A stretch of DNA of 64,000 bases. Origin: Zygnema cylindricum. Taxonomy: Eukaryota > Streptophyta > Zygnematophyceae > Zygnematales > Zygnemataceae. Shown here in pieces: positions 1 through 9,561 of this stretch (its first letter is position 1; each line of letters starts with the position of its first letter). The stretch covers positions 62,001 to 126,000 of the forward strand of contig JBBHKE010000831.1 in assembly GCA_037447655.1 (NCBI GenBank). The letters are read 5' to 3'. A program made the position numbers and the translations under genes. Below the pieces are notes generated by a model. It did not search any database. It was given only the letters and a program-made list of their open reading frames with translations, and had not been told where the DNA came from.

Positions 1-1125
1 CACCACAGACTACCCAAAAACAACCTACTTTGAATCAACACAGAATTCTCCAAAAATATCAAAACAAGCTGAAACTACAAACACAGGTAGTTTCTAGGCT
101 ACAAAATAACCTCAAAAAGTCTCAGACAAAAATAATGAACAGAGTGATCACACCATCTAGTCAAAGTTGCAGAAAAACAGTCTGCCAGAACTTTAATAAA
201 ACAGACTAACTTCACAATGAATTAAAACACAGACCAGGCACACAATAGGCCTGAACATTTGTGAGAATATTAACAGTATATAGAGGAACACACATACAGA
301 ATTTCAGACAATTCTGCCAACAGATCTGAGAGTAATCCTCAGATAAAATTACCAAAAATAACCATAAACAGTTTTTGGTCCAAAAGGTTCCTAAGTCCGA
401 AAATGACTAAGTCCTAAAAATATATACAAGAGCTTACTGCTGAATGTACGGAGGCATACCAGCCGTACGCTGTCTACCAGCTACCTCTATTAATGTTGGT
501 ATACCTGAATACTTCAAGATATGTCAAAGTGAGTAAACCTTCACTAATACTTAATACACAAAAAAGACAAAACAATGTTCGACCAAATATATATACGTAC
601 ACACAATCTCACAAAATCGTATGTTGAGTCACGCTACGTCACTCAACGAGATTCCTTGAATTTATTCAAAGAATCCGGGTCGTCCAAAAATATTCATTGT
701 GTGATAAACGCGATTCCGCGTGGCAACAAAATCCAAACGAAATCCACGTGAGTCGTCAAATATCTCGTGACGTCACGAAACGCATTCACGTCCACTCGCC
801 AAATAGAACGCTCCGTCTTTGCGGCGTCCTTTTTCCATAAATGCGCATGTCGCATTATGTTTCGTACGAGCGACATCATTTTTCAACATTTCAAATATTT
901 CGGATTGGATCGCTTCGCGATCCGCCGTCCATTTCTCACCGCATTACACACCACTCAAATAGTTCCTCACGTCCTTTTAATTTCGATCGTATAACTACCC
1001 CCCTAATCCGCAAATCCATTCGAACCTCTATTCGCACCACCACATTACTTCCGGTAATAATTTACGCATGAACGTCGCGTGCGCACAAAATGTCGCGTAC
1101 GCACGAAACTAACTTTTCAAAACAA
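1..1125 (+). repeat. 3' part of an unassigned LTR (family X)
   Basis: No coding sequence of note. The segment ends in CAACA exactly where the minus-strand copia element E1 is interrupted inside its polymerase region, which suggests an LTR-type insertion; such an LTR would start TGTTG. Positions about 230-420 resemble 45580-45790 (shared order of short motifs such as GAACACACA, AATTTCA, GTTCCTAA and ACTAAGTCCTA), and that second copy does begin with TGTTGG at 45457. The left end lies outside the window, so a solo LTR cannot be told from the 3' LTR of a full element. The LTR identity is an inference. Confidence 0.45.
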
Positions 1126-1377
1126 CACTACTTGCCTGTAAGGAATAGTCTGCATGATCTTCTGTTGTTCAGGAGATAATTCCTCGTCTAAGACTATGAC
1201 TCCCTCTTCCTCACTCCCCTCACTTCCTTTCTGTAACTCCATTGGAGTTGTACAACTATTAGCTTTATCCATCTGAAATTTTTTAAGCATGTTCCCTATT
1301 GCTTCTTTTTGAGTCAATCTTATAATCTTTCTTTTTTGATCTCTTTCTACTTGAATTCCCAAAATATATTTAGTGGT
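1126..1377 (-). pseudogene. copia reverse-transcriptase C-terminal fragment (E1)
   Basis: Encodes KYILGIQVERDQKRK through the end of the RT connection region (TIPYRQVV), nearly identical to residues 160-240 of the intact frame at 48352. The YVDD catalytic centre is absent because of the upstream deletion, and RNase H is absent because the element is cut at 1126. The small number of differences from the 48352 copy suggests E1 belongs to the same, fairly recently active subfamily. Confidence 0.8.
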
Positions 1378-1380
1378 ATC

Positions 1381-2187
1381 TCACAGCATACTTCTAGCAC
1401 TATCACTTAGTGTTCTATTTAACCTTTCAGCTACCCCATTCTGTTCCGGGTTTTCTGGAACTGTCTTTTGGTGTTGGACCCCATCTTCCCTCAGAAAATC
1501 CTCAAACTGGTTAGAAGTATACTCTCCACCATTGTCACTCCTTATTCTCTTGATTGGAGTTTCATGGATTTTTTCGCTCCATGCTTTATATTGTCTAAAA
1601 CAATCATGAGCTTCAGACTTGTTTTTCAAAAAATACACTCGGGAATACCAAGACCAATCATCAGTGATAGTCATCATAAATCTCTTCCCCCCCGGTGAGG
1701 GCACTGTAGCCGGTCCCCAAATATCTGTGTGTACTAGATCTAGAATATTTTCTCCCTTATAGGTGGTTGTTTTAGGAAAGGGTAATCTGTGTGCTTTACC
1801 TTGAGCACATCCACTACAATCAGTTATATTATCACTCTCACTGAACTTAATCCCTTCCACCACTCCCATCTTATTCATCTCTCTTAACTTGTCTAGATTC
1901 ACATGCCCAAGCCTCTTATGCCACATCATAATATCATGAACACCAGCATAATAAATTTTCTTCTTTTCTTTTCTTAAAACCAGCCTAAACATCCCATGGT
2001 TACCTTTCTCAGCAGTAAAATAGACATCCTCCTCAAAACTAGCAATAAAGACTCCTTCTCTAGTGTTAGTAAAAAAACCCTTATCATCTAATACAGATGT
2101 AGAGATGAGGTTTTTGTTCAGCTCCGGAATAAACAATACATCGGAGAACGTTACTATGGATGTCTTTCCTTCTACTAACACTTTCAA
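1381..2187 (-). pseudogene. copia protease C-part and integrase (E1)
   Basis: A 268-codon frame that begins within the protease domain and runs through integrase. Integrase shows the N-terminal HHCC zinc finger (WHKRLGHVN ... CSGCAQGKAH), the first catalytic Asp in HTDIWGP, the second in RSDNGGEY, and the Glu in PEQNGVAERLNRT. All three catalytic acidic residues and the zinc ligands are present. It ends abruptly after SARSML, where the internal deletion joins the RT C-terminus. PR and INT are normally parts of one Gag-Pol polyprotein, so this is a fragment and not an independent gene. Confidence 0.85.
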
Positions 2188-2383
2188 ATCTATCGATCCT
2201 ACAATTGTAGTGGTGACTATCCTCCCATCCTTGTACTCTATCTCTACGGTGGTAATATTTCATATCTTAGTGAACCGGTGCCTATCCTTACACATGTGCA
2301 TGGAGGCACCTGAATCTACAATCCAGCCTGCTTCACCTTTCAATCCACCGTAAGCACATTTCTGCCTTCGTGGAATTTCGACC

Positions 2384-2749
2384 TCATTTTTCATCCAAAA
2401 AGAGCTCATCGTCCTCGTCCTCTGATTTCCCCTTATGTACCTGTGTCACAAGGGCCTTTTTCTTTCCTCTCGAGGTACCACCAGTCTGCCCCTCCTTTAA
2501 CCAAAGCTTGGTTAGATTAGTGCACTCTGCCATATAGTGACCCGGTTTCTTGCAAAAATGACATAAACCTTTGGAAGCCCTTGGTCCGAACTCGTCAGCT
2601 TGATTTTTCTGCTCCATTCCCTCATAGTTTCCGACCGGTTTCCGGGAATCCTTGTTCCTCCAATCGGTCGAAGTTGCCAAGGCTTGGCCACTCTTTCCTC
2701 CCTTTCGGATCTCAATCGTATTCTCTCGAACGAGAATCATCCCTACCAT
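2384..2749 (-). pseudogene. copia Gag C-terminus with zinc knuckle (E1)
   Basis: A Gag nucleocapsid segment with an intact CX2CX4HX4C knuckle (CHFCKKPGHYMAEC), followed by a basic patch (RGKKKA) and an acidic tail (SEDEDDELF). The zinc knuckle packages RNA in this family. Downstream (about 2290-2345) a continuation in another frame reads GWIVDSGASMHMC, the retroviral-type aspartic protease active site with an intact DSG triad. The frame is separated from the upstream Gag part by stops and indels. Confidence 0.75.
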
Positions 2750-3107
2750 TGAGTTCCATATCCACCTTGAGTCGGCAAGTCCTGCACACGGTTGACTATG
2801 TTCTCGAACTCATCGGGTAACTTCATCAATAAAGAGTTAACCTTTTCTTTTTCACTAAAATATTTTCCCACACTCTCTAGCACCACGAAGAGTGTAGCAA
2901 GCTCATTGCAAAAATCCAACATTTCCCCCCTTTATATACATATTCCTCAACTTTCTGATCAGCCAGCTGTTGTTACTGAATTGCACCACTTCGGTACATC
3001 TCTATAAGAGCTATCCATAGATCTACCTGCAAATGAAGACATGCAAGTCCTTGAGTAAGATGGCGTAGGATGAAGTGCTTTGCCGCCATATTGTTGAAAT
3101 CCTAGGT

Positions 3108-3446
3108 TTAAGTATCATTCTCCTCGTTCCTCGGAATAGGTGACATGAATGCTGAACCAATTGTTATTGGTGTGGTGGTCTTCTTCTCTGCTCCTTTGTC
3201 CACCACCTCTTCTTCCTTTATCTCCTCCATTGAAGATGGACCTGCTTTCTTTGTGAATCTGCTTCCTTCAAACCCAGGAGGAATTCTAAGACTTGATGGA
3301 CGCCCTAATCGTCCACTCATTATCCCCCAAAACCTTTTTTCGCATAGAGCTCCAATCATCATATTTTCTGAGTATATGAAGCCAGTTCCATTGAAGATAG
3401 GTACCCTAGAGGGTGGGCCTATAACATGAAACTCTGAGACCTTCAT
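3108..3446 (-). pseudogene. copia Gag N-terminus (E1)
   Basis: A 112-codon open frame starting inside the LTR. It carries the N-terminal signature seen in all copia Gags of this window (GPPSRVPIFNGTGF), the region that in related elements precedes the capsid-like UBN2-type domain. It stops at 3108, and the next stretch down to about 2750 is degenerate Gag sequence in several frames, so Gag is not continuous. The first 7 codons are LTR-encoded and the following codons are the primer-binding site, the same overlap as in families A and D. Confidence 0.7.
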
Positions 3447-4493
3447 AAGTCCTCAGAGTAGACAGCTTCCAAGAAGCCTGTAGGATAACCCTGACCCCTT
3501 TGTGTTTCAGCAAGAACAACTGCAACCCTGGTAGACAAAAACTCTGACCAACTTCATCCCTGTGAAGCCAAGACTCTCGTGAGTCGATAACAAAAAGAAT
3601 CTCTGAATTTGCTCCCCTGAGCAGTAAGTTATGAAGGGTCAAAGTTGACCTTTTGTACATAAGCTCTTTGTGAGAGAGGGTCCTATCTCTTAATTTTTCT
3701 AAGTCCTATCTCTCTCATAGACTCTATCTACCGATGTACGGAGCCAATCAGATTACTCCTCTGTACACAAAAGTATAGCTGCTGATGTACTTTCTGTACA
3801 AACATTGTACGACATGGCCTAAATGTTGACACGTGGTATATCCGGATTCTCTCCCTTAATCCTCGGAGATGCCGCGATCCAATGTCATTCCGCCACGTGT
3901 CAATCGATGTGGCGATGATAAAAAACCGCCGAAATTCTCTTCCGCGATCTCGGTAATTAATTTCGGCCGTCCGATTAAATTCACATTTAATTGGAGCCGT
4001 AATAAATACATGCGCGGTATTCGTTTCGGTAAAGAAATAAATGCGCCGTATTCGTTTCTTATCCGTACCGTAATCGGTACTTTTACATTACTGGATCTAT
4101 GTCTCCCGTAAAACTATTTCAGTTAAATGAACTATCCTACGTATAAATGTTTAATTAATTATCAAACACTACATTGCGTAACACTATCTCTAAAGTTAAC
4201 GGTTAAAGTTGCCGGCTACCGGCTGATATCCGGCGGGCAGGTTGTAGGTTCAAATCTTGTAGGTGGCACATATATTTTAGTAAATATATCCTTAATTATA
4301 AATAAACTAATATTTACATCCCGTAAACCTCTGGATAGCCTAGGTAGCCATGGCTATAGCTTCCTCTCCAATTTCTCAGTGACTGCGACAAGTTTGAGAG
4401 TTGGAGAGAGAAGTTAGAGGTAGACTGCCTCGGCTTCTTTCTATATTTCTATTCAGACCTAGAAAATACTTTAAAAGACCATTAATTTCTACA
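3427..4493 (-). repeat. 5' LTR of E1 (family B LTR)
   Basis: Begins TGTAGAAATTAATGG at 4493 and ends TTTCA at 3427 (minus strand), about 1067 bp, alignable with the LTR at 49745-50800. It contains the U3 hairpin with conserved loop (about 4360-4430) and a tRNA-like A-box/B-box stretch on the opposite strand (4200-4272; B box GGTTCAAATCT at 4248-4258). The gag ATG lies about 20 bp before the LTR end. The next minus-strand bases, TGTTATAGGCCCACC (3426-3412), are a slightly mutated primer-binding site. Confidence 0.8.
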
Positions 4494-5048
4494 TCATCCT
4501 ATGTGGTGATGACCGCCAACCGCCGAAATCTTCTTCTGTGATCTCGGCATCCTTTCCGCCCGTCCGATCAAAACCAGGATTTGATCGTAGCCGTCATAAA
4601 TACGTGCGTGGTATTTTTTTCGTGTTCAAAACAAATGCGAGGTATCCGTTTCATATAGTACATTAAAATCGTACAAAAATTGTATCTATGCATTACGTAT
4701 CTGTATCTCGTTAAATAAACTAGTCTACGTGTTACATAATAAATATTTATCATACCTAATATATCTTATCATTAATCCTAGACTTTTAGGTTAAGGCTAA
4801 CGGCTAATTTGACGGACGGCAAGTACTCGGAACAAATCCCAAGACCGTCAAATATTTTAGATAACTCTATCGAGATTTGCCTTCTTGTCCTCTTTGGACA
4901 GCCTAGGCAGCCATGGATCTAACTCCTCCTCAAGTCTTCAGTGACTGCGACAACTGTGGGGACTTGAGTGAAGAGTTAGAGGCAAGCTGTCTTTGTTTTG
5001 GCTTTTATTTAACAATCTCTAGACCTATAAAATACTTGAATTTCAACA
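4494..5048 (-). repeat. family A copia LTR fragment (U3 part)
   Basis: Minus-strand sequence starting TGTTGAAATTCAAG at 5048 matches roughly the first 550 bp of the family A LTR (8350-8900): the ATTTTATAGGTCTAGAG start, the hairpin with loop ACTTGTCGCAGTCACTGA-like sequence (about 4925-4985), the tRNA-like tract (about 4785-4860) and the GC-rich GATCGGACGG stretch. It is cut at 4494 where E1 begins, consistent with E1 having inserted into it. The remainder is not in the window. Confidence 0.7.
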
Positions 5049-5071
5049 TTGGGACTATTCAGGATCTCTAG

Positions 5072-5590
5072 TTGGTTGAGCAAAAGCTAGTGAGTTACAC
5101 TTACAAAGGAGGAAAGATGTTAGATTATTGTAATGATCTTTCTTGTTTGTATATAGAGATGGAAAGTGTCAGGTGGAAAAGTACAATCAAAATGAAAGTA
5201 AACACTCTCATAATGAAGTTACCACACAAGTACGAGAATATAATGTACGGAATACATGAAATGACTGGCAGTTCATGGAAGTGGAATACAGTGGTCCGGA
5301 TAATACTTGTGCAAGAAAACACCATGGAGATTAGGAGAGGAGGAAAGAGCATTAAAGCTCTAGCTGCAAGAGGGGACCGATGGGGGAAGGATCCGAAGAA
5401 ACGGTACAAAGGGGAAAGAGATAAGTCTGGAGGACCGAGGATCCCAAAGGGCCTTTGTCATTTTTGCAAAAAGCTAGGGCTGTTTATCGCAGATTGTGTC
5501 AAGCAGTCGGAGCTGAGGTTCCAAAAGAATTGTGGAGGGGGTTCTTCCAGAGGGAAGAAAAAGGCACTTGTGGTCACGAAGGTGACATGA
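5072..5590 (+). pseudogene. copia Gag C-terminal half (D0)
   Basis: A 172-codon frame covering the second half of the capsid-like domain (MKLPHKYENIMYGIHEM) and the nucleocapsid region. The knuckle reads CHFCKKLGLFIADC: the zinc-binding His of the CX2CX4HX4C motif has become Leu, so zinc binding should be lost. The frame ends at a TGA just after the basic RGKKKA patch. The corresponding full-length Gag sequence is in the family D copies at 21202 and 26544. Confidence 0.7.
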
Positions 5591-5746
5591 GAAACCGAGG
5601 ACGAGTCCATTGAGGAGGATGGGGAACTTCTTTTTGACGAGAGTCAGGAGGAGAAGGAGATCCCTCGGAGATAGAAGTGTGCCCTTGGAGCAATTCGGGA
5701 AGCTGTATAGGAAGTATGGATCATCCACTCACGTGCATCCATATAT

Positions 5747-6112
5747 ATGTGTCCTGATAAGCAACGTTTCACTAAGCTAAGAAAGATCCCTATTGTAGAG
5801 ATAGACTATGGGGATGGGAGAGTGGTTACTACAGATCTATTGGGGTCAGTAGATATGAAAGTCTTAGTGGGGGGAAAGACTTCTATAATCACATTCTTAG
5901 ATGTACTCTACATTCCTCAGCAGAGCAAAAATCTTGTCTCTACGTCTGTGTTAGATGACAAAGAGTTTGATACCTTCACTAGAAAGGGAGTCTTTATAGC
6001 TAAGTATGGGGATGAAGTTTACTTCACGGCAGATAAGGGTAGCCAAGAAATGTTTAGGCTTAACTCAGTAATGAAAAGAAGAATGCTTACTATGTTGGTG
6101 TTCCTAAGTTGA
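5747..6112 (+). pseudogene. copia protease region (D0)
   Basis: Corresponds to the protease domain and the stretch before integrase. Immediately upstream (about 5719-5740) the active-site motif, DSGAS in relatives, reads HSRAS: both the catalytic Asp and the following Gly are substituted. The rest (VEIDYGDGRVVTTDL ... LYIPQQSKNLVSTSVLDD) is typical of copia protease C-terminal sequence. It ends at a frameshift near 6065-6110, and integrase continues in another frame. Inactive. Confidence 0.7.
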
Positions 6113-6850
6113 TGATTTGGCATAAACGATTGGGGCATGTGAATTTTGATAGGTTGAGGGAAATGAAAAAGCTTGGGGTAGTAGATTGCATTCAGTTTGG
6201 GGACAATGAAATGATGGATGATTGTAGTGGTTTTGCTCAAGGTAAGGCTCACAAACTTCCCTTTCCCAAAGCCACCACATATAAAGGTGAGAAAGTACTA
6301 GATCTGGTCCACACAGATATATGGGGACCTGCAAAAGTACCCTCGGTTGGAGGAAAGAGGTTTATGTTGACAATAACCAACGACAAGTCTAGATTCTCTA
6401 GAGTCTACTTCATAAAAACAAAGTCTGAAACATCAATTGACTTCAAGGAATATAAAGCCTAGAGTAAGAAGTTGCATCGAACCCCCATTAAGAGATTAGG
6501 GAGTGATATTAGGGGGGAATATACCTCTAACTAGTTTGAGGTATACTTGAGAGATGAGGGAGTTCAACACCTGAAAAGAGTACCATATAACTCAGAACAA
6601 AATGGGTACCTAAGAGGTTGAACGGAACACTAGGAGATAGTGCATACAGTATGTTGGCCAATAAGAAAATAGGAAAGAGATTTTGGGCAGAGGCCATGAA
6701 CTCTGCAAGCTACATTAAGAATAAAATCCTTACCTCATCTGTAAAGGGAATGACACCTTATGAGAGATGGGTGGGAAGGAAACCAAATATCTCTCACTTT
6801 AAGGTATTCGGTAGCCAAGTTTACAGTCTTGACACGGATAAGAAAAACTC
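6109..6850 (+). pseudogene. copia integrase region (D0)
   Basis: Open to 6462, then continues with in-frame stops (tag at 6460, 6531) and a frameshift near 6605. Visible parts are the N-terminal WHKRLGHVNFD with the last zinc ligand pair damaged (CSGF instead of CSGC), the first catalytic Asp (HTDIWGP), the second in the altered GSDIRGEY, and EQNG of the third. The C-terminal portion (WAEAMNSASYIKN ... KVFGSQVYSLDTD) is open from 6618 to 6850 and then breaks off. Confidence 0.7.
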
Positions 6851-6851
6851 G

Positions 6852-7152
6852 AGCGCCATAGTCTATATGCGACGTTTCGTCAATTTGGTCTTTTTAAGTA
6901 AAAGTGTCGTTGCGTTACTTATTAATTAAATAGTGAACCACAAACGTGTATCGTTCCGTTAACGCCTTAATGCGTAAGGCTTACGTCCACATATCTCAAC
7001 AGACCTAGTTCCAAATCCGGTCCAGGGTAACATTTTAGTCATCTATCAATATTTTGGTCATCTATCAGTCTATCTGCCTGTCTGCTTGTGTCTTTCTGAT
7101 TACTAGTAAATCAACGCCCGTTACACGGGCATGTAGCGTGTCCAGTTTATCA
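6852..7152. other. unassigned spacer
   Basis: No coding sequence, LTR end or inverted repeat recognised. It contains direct copies of ATCTATCA near 7038-7065 and leads into the tandem repeat at 7153. Confidence 0.4.
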
Positions 7153-7518
7153 TCCCCGTACCGCGGACGCACGGCAACGCTATATTGTGCTAGTGGTAGG
7201 CGGTCCGTACTGCGGACGCACGGCAACGTTAAGTTGTGCCAACCGTAAGCGGTTTGTATTGCGGACGGTTGGCAAGGTTACATAACGTCAGCGGTACAAC
7301 GGTGTGTAGTGGGACGGTTGGCAACGTCAAATTATGCGAACTGTAGGCGGTTCGTACTGCGGACGCACGGCAACGTCAAATTGTGTCAACCGTACGTGGT
7401 TTGTATTGTTAACGGTTGGCAATGTTACATTACGCCATCCGTACAACGGTTTGCACAGTGACGGGCAACAACGTTACATTGTGCCAGCGATACGGCCGTC
7501 CATATTGCGGACAAACAG
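7153..7518. repeat. 49-bp tandem repeat, about 7.5 diverged copies
   Basis: Units start near 7153, 7199, 7248, 7299, 7347, 7396, 7446 and 7494. The consensus opens with CGGTTTGTACTGCGGACG and contains GGCAACGTTA followed by a TTGTGCCA-like stretch. Two unit types are interspersed, one with GGACGCACGGCAACG and one with GGACGGTTGGCAA. Copies differ at several positions, so the array is not recent. Its place directly upstream of a TATA box resembles the repeated enhancer units of some LTR promoters, but no LTR ends were found. Confidence 0.8.
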
Positions 7519-7542
7519 AAAAAAACCAAGACAGACATAGCG

Positions 7543-7552
7543 CCTATATAAG
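7543..7552 (+). promoter_or_regulatory. TATA box downstream of tandem repeat
   Basis: CTATATAAGG, followed about 60-90 bp later by a CT-rich leader (CTCTCTCACTCTCTTCTCTC). TATA plus a pyrimidine-rich leader is typical of plant core promoters. No convincing coding sequence follows, so it may be a relic LTR promoter; CAACA at about 7700-7704 could be the LTR end, but a matching TGTTG start was not found. Confidence 0.4.
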
Positions 7553-7736
7553 GGTTTCTAGAAAGGCGAACAAAGTTCTCTTATTTATATACCGATGAGG
7601 GCAGCCATGGTTGCTCTCTCACTCTCTTCTCTCTATAATCTAAATTAAGAAGTGAATATTAATTACTTCTTTTCCACAGGAGCTCGTGTGCTGTCTGTCC
7701 AACAATTAAAGATTTGGGGATGTAAGGCAATTTTAG

Positions 7737-7925
7737 TAGTGTTGTGTATCGGTAAAGATTTGCTGATAACCTATATGGACCTTTTTTTCGGGTACCTGAT
7801 AATCGATATATTGATACAATATATCGTTATCAGTGTTATCGCCATTAAATAACCGATAAATATTGGTTATTTATCGGCGATAACATCGATATCGATAACT
7901 ATCGGTGATATATCTACGGACCGTA
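7737..7925. repeat. hAT-like MITE, left end only
   Basis: Starts TAGTGTTGTGTATCGGTAA, the same terminal sequence as the complete copies at 60946-61383 and 19756-20189, and continues with their characteristic ATCGATAT / TTATCGGCGATAAC stretches. No matching right terminus was found downstream, so the copy is truncated or decayed. Confidence 0.55.
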
Positions 7926-8349
7926 CATATAAATGTACGACCAGTACACTCAACTGTGTGTCATATTCCCTTGACTCGCCGCGGACCCCCTTCCTCCCGA
8001 TTTTGGTAAAAAATCACAATTTTTCCTTGATTGTTTATTATTTAAGGGGGTTTACTTAGGTTCCACGCTCCCATGCCCTTCCTCAATGTCCTTTTGACTG
8101 ATAGTTACGCCCATAGATGTCCAATTCGAACGGATTTGGACTTTTTCTGTGAAAATTACGTAATATTCGTCGATTTCATACTCTTCGTGAAATTCGTATA
8201 GATGTCTCTGTACGCACATGTACAAAAATGTACGAAAAAAGAAATACTAGAAAATCCTTAAAAATAAATAAAAGTTACGAACAATTAACATAAATTTATG
8301 AAATTATACGGAAAAACTACCCTACAAACCTAATAATACGGCAAATCTT
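7926..8349. other. unassigned spacer before family A element
   Basis: AT-rich and without coding sequence. Rich in the short motif GTACG/CGTAC, which recurs in most non-coding parts of this window. Its last five bases (ATCTT, 8345-8349) are the target-site duplicate of the family A element. Confidence 0.4.
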
Positions 8350-9561
8350 TGTTCAAATTTAAGTATTTTCTAGGTCTAGAGTTTGTAAATATAAAAGGCA
8401 AAAAGGGGACAGTGACAGCCTGCCTCTAACTCTTCACTCAAGTCCCCACACTTGTCGCAGTCACTGAAGACTTGAGGAGGAGTTGGATCCATGGATGCCT
8501 AGGCTGTCCAAAGAGGACAGGAAGGCCAATCTTTGATAGAGTTATCTAAAAGGATTGACGGAACCAGGATTCGATCCTGGTACCTTTCTTCCGCCTAATC
8601 AGCCGTTAGCTTTAACCATTATGACTAGAGCCAGTTCTAGAGTACATTAGGTTTGACAGATATTTATATTTGTACACGTAGACTAGTTCGTATAACGGAA
8701 AATAGATACGCAATACATAGATACAGTTTTGTATAGTACGGAGTACGATTTAATGTATTTTATGAAACGGATACCGCGCATTTGTTTCGAACGCGAAACA
8801 AATATCGCGCACATATTTTCAACGACTAAAATTGTATCCGGTTTGATCGGACGGCCACGTTAGGTGGCGCGATCACGGAACATGTACTTTTGGCGTTTTT
8901 CAGCCATCGCCACGTAATGTGACACGTGGCGCGACAATGTTGGATTGCGGCGACTCCGGAGATTGCGGAAACAAATCCGGCTATGACACGTGTCGACAAT
9001 TTTGCCATGTTGTACAATGGCCGTACAGAAAGTAAACCGACACCTGTACTTATCTGTACAACACAGTAATTTGATTGGTGCCGTACTTCAGTAGATAGAG
9101 TTTTAGAGGGGGAATAGGACTTAGAAAATTTTGGGTAGATAGTTGTCTCTCCCAGAGAGCACCTTGTATAAATGGCAAACTTTGATCAGCCATAACTATC
9201 AATTTACTTGACCATTTTCAGTGATTCTTTTTGCTGCGGACTCAAGGGAGTTCAGGCTACACAGGGGAGTTCTGGCTACACAGGGGTGTAGTCGGTCAGA
9301 GTTTTTGTCTGCCAGGGTGGCTGCATTTCCAAGGGAAAGTCAAAGTGGGTGAATGTGTCCAAATCTCATATTCTAACTTTGCATTCTGTGGTGGAACTGA
9401 GCACACAGAATGTGTTATTTCACAGGGGTGAATCTATATTGGGGTTCTGACTGTCAAGGGGTCAGTCACTTGGGTTTATATTAACTTGGAGTCGGCACTA
9501 TCTAGATTAGCTTCTTTTGGATCTGCATACTCTGAGGGCCAATGGAGGTCTCAGAGTTTCA
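8350..9561 (+). repeat. 5' LTR of family A element
   Basis: U3 runs from TGTTCAAATTTAAG to the TATA box (TTGTATAAATGG, about 9163-9175). Within U3 are a hairpin (stem CTCAAGTC 8437-8444 with GACTTGAG 8469-8476; outer AACTC/GAGTT) and an antisense tRNA-like tract (8558-8640; B-box complement GGATTCGATCC 8567-8577, A-box complement 8603-8617). Downstream of TATA is a small hairpin, GGACTCAAGGGAGTTC (about 9238-9253). The gag ATG at 9542 lies inside the LTR. It is 49 bp longer than the 3' LTR, mainly from an extra stretch after position about 50 (AAAAGGGGACAGTGACAGCC). Confidence 0.88.

Larger units (their letters stand above)
1126..4493 (-). mobile_element. Ty1/copia family B element E1, internally deleted and truncated
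   Basis: Read on the minus strand this has a 5' LTR (4493-3427), a gag start, a zinc knuckle, a DSGA protease motif, integrase, and then only the end of the polymerase region. A deletion of roughly 1.3 kb fuses the integrase motif SARSML directly to the KYILGIQVER segment of reverse transcriptase near 1377, removing the RT catalytic core. The element then stops at 1126, where the family X LTR begins, so RNase H and the 3' LTR are missing. It cannot move by itself. It lies next to a family A LTR fragment, probably its insertion target. Confidence 0.85.
5049..6851 (+). mobile_element. family D copia fragment, truncated at both ends (D0)
   Basis: Aligns with the internal parts of the elements at 21222 and 26564. 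It starts in mid-Gag (CTAGTTGGTTGAGCAAAAGC, compare 21685) and ends in the integrase region at a point equivalent to 23470, with no LTR on either side. The left border abuts the family A LTR start and the right border runs into unrelated sequence. It is a dead fragment with frameshifts and stops throughout. Confidence 0.8.

Noticed and set aside
7153-7518. CRISPR array
   Set aside because: Repeats are adjacent without unique spacers, diverged, and in a plant-like genome; this is a minisatellite.
8558-8640. A genuine tRNA gene
   Set aside because: The tRNA-like tracts lie inside LTRs, recur in every LTR copy and lack a complete acceptor stem and credible anticodon arm, so they are treated as an LTR module.
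9231-9431. Short frame in the family A LTR (also 12284-12553)
   Set aside because: Present only as part of LTR R/U5 sequence, without start context or homology; it overlaps the leader hairpin.
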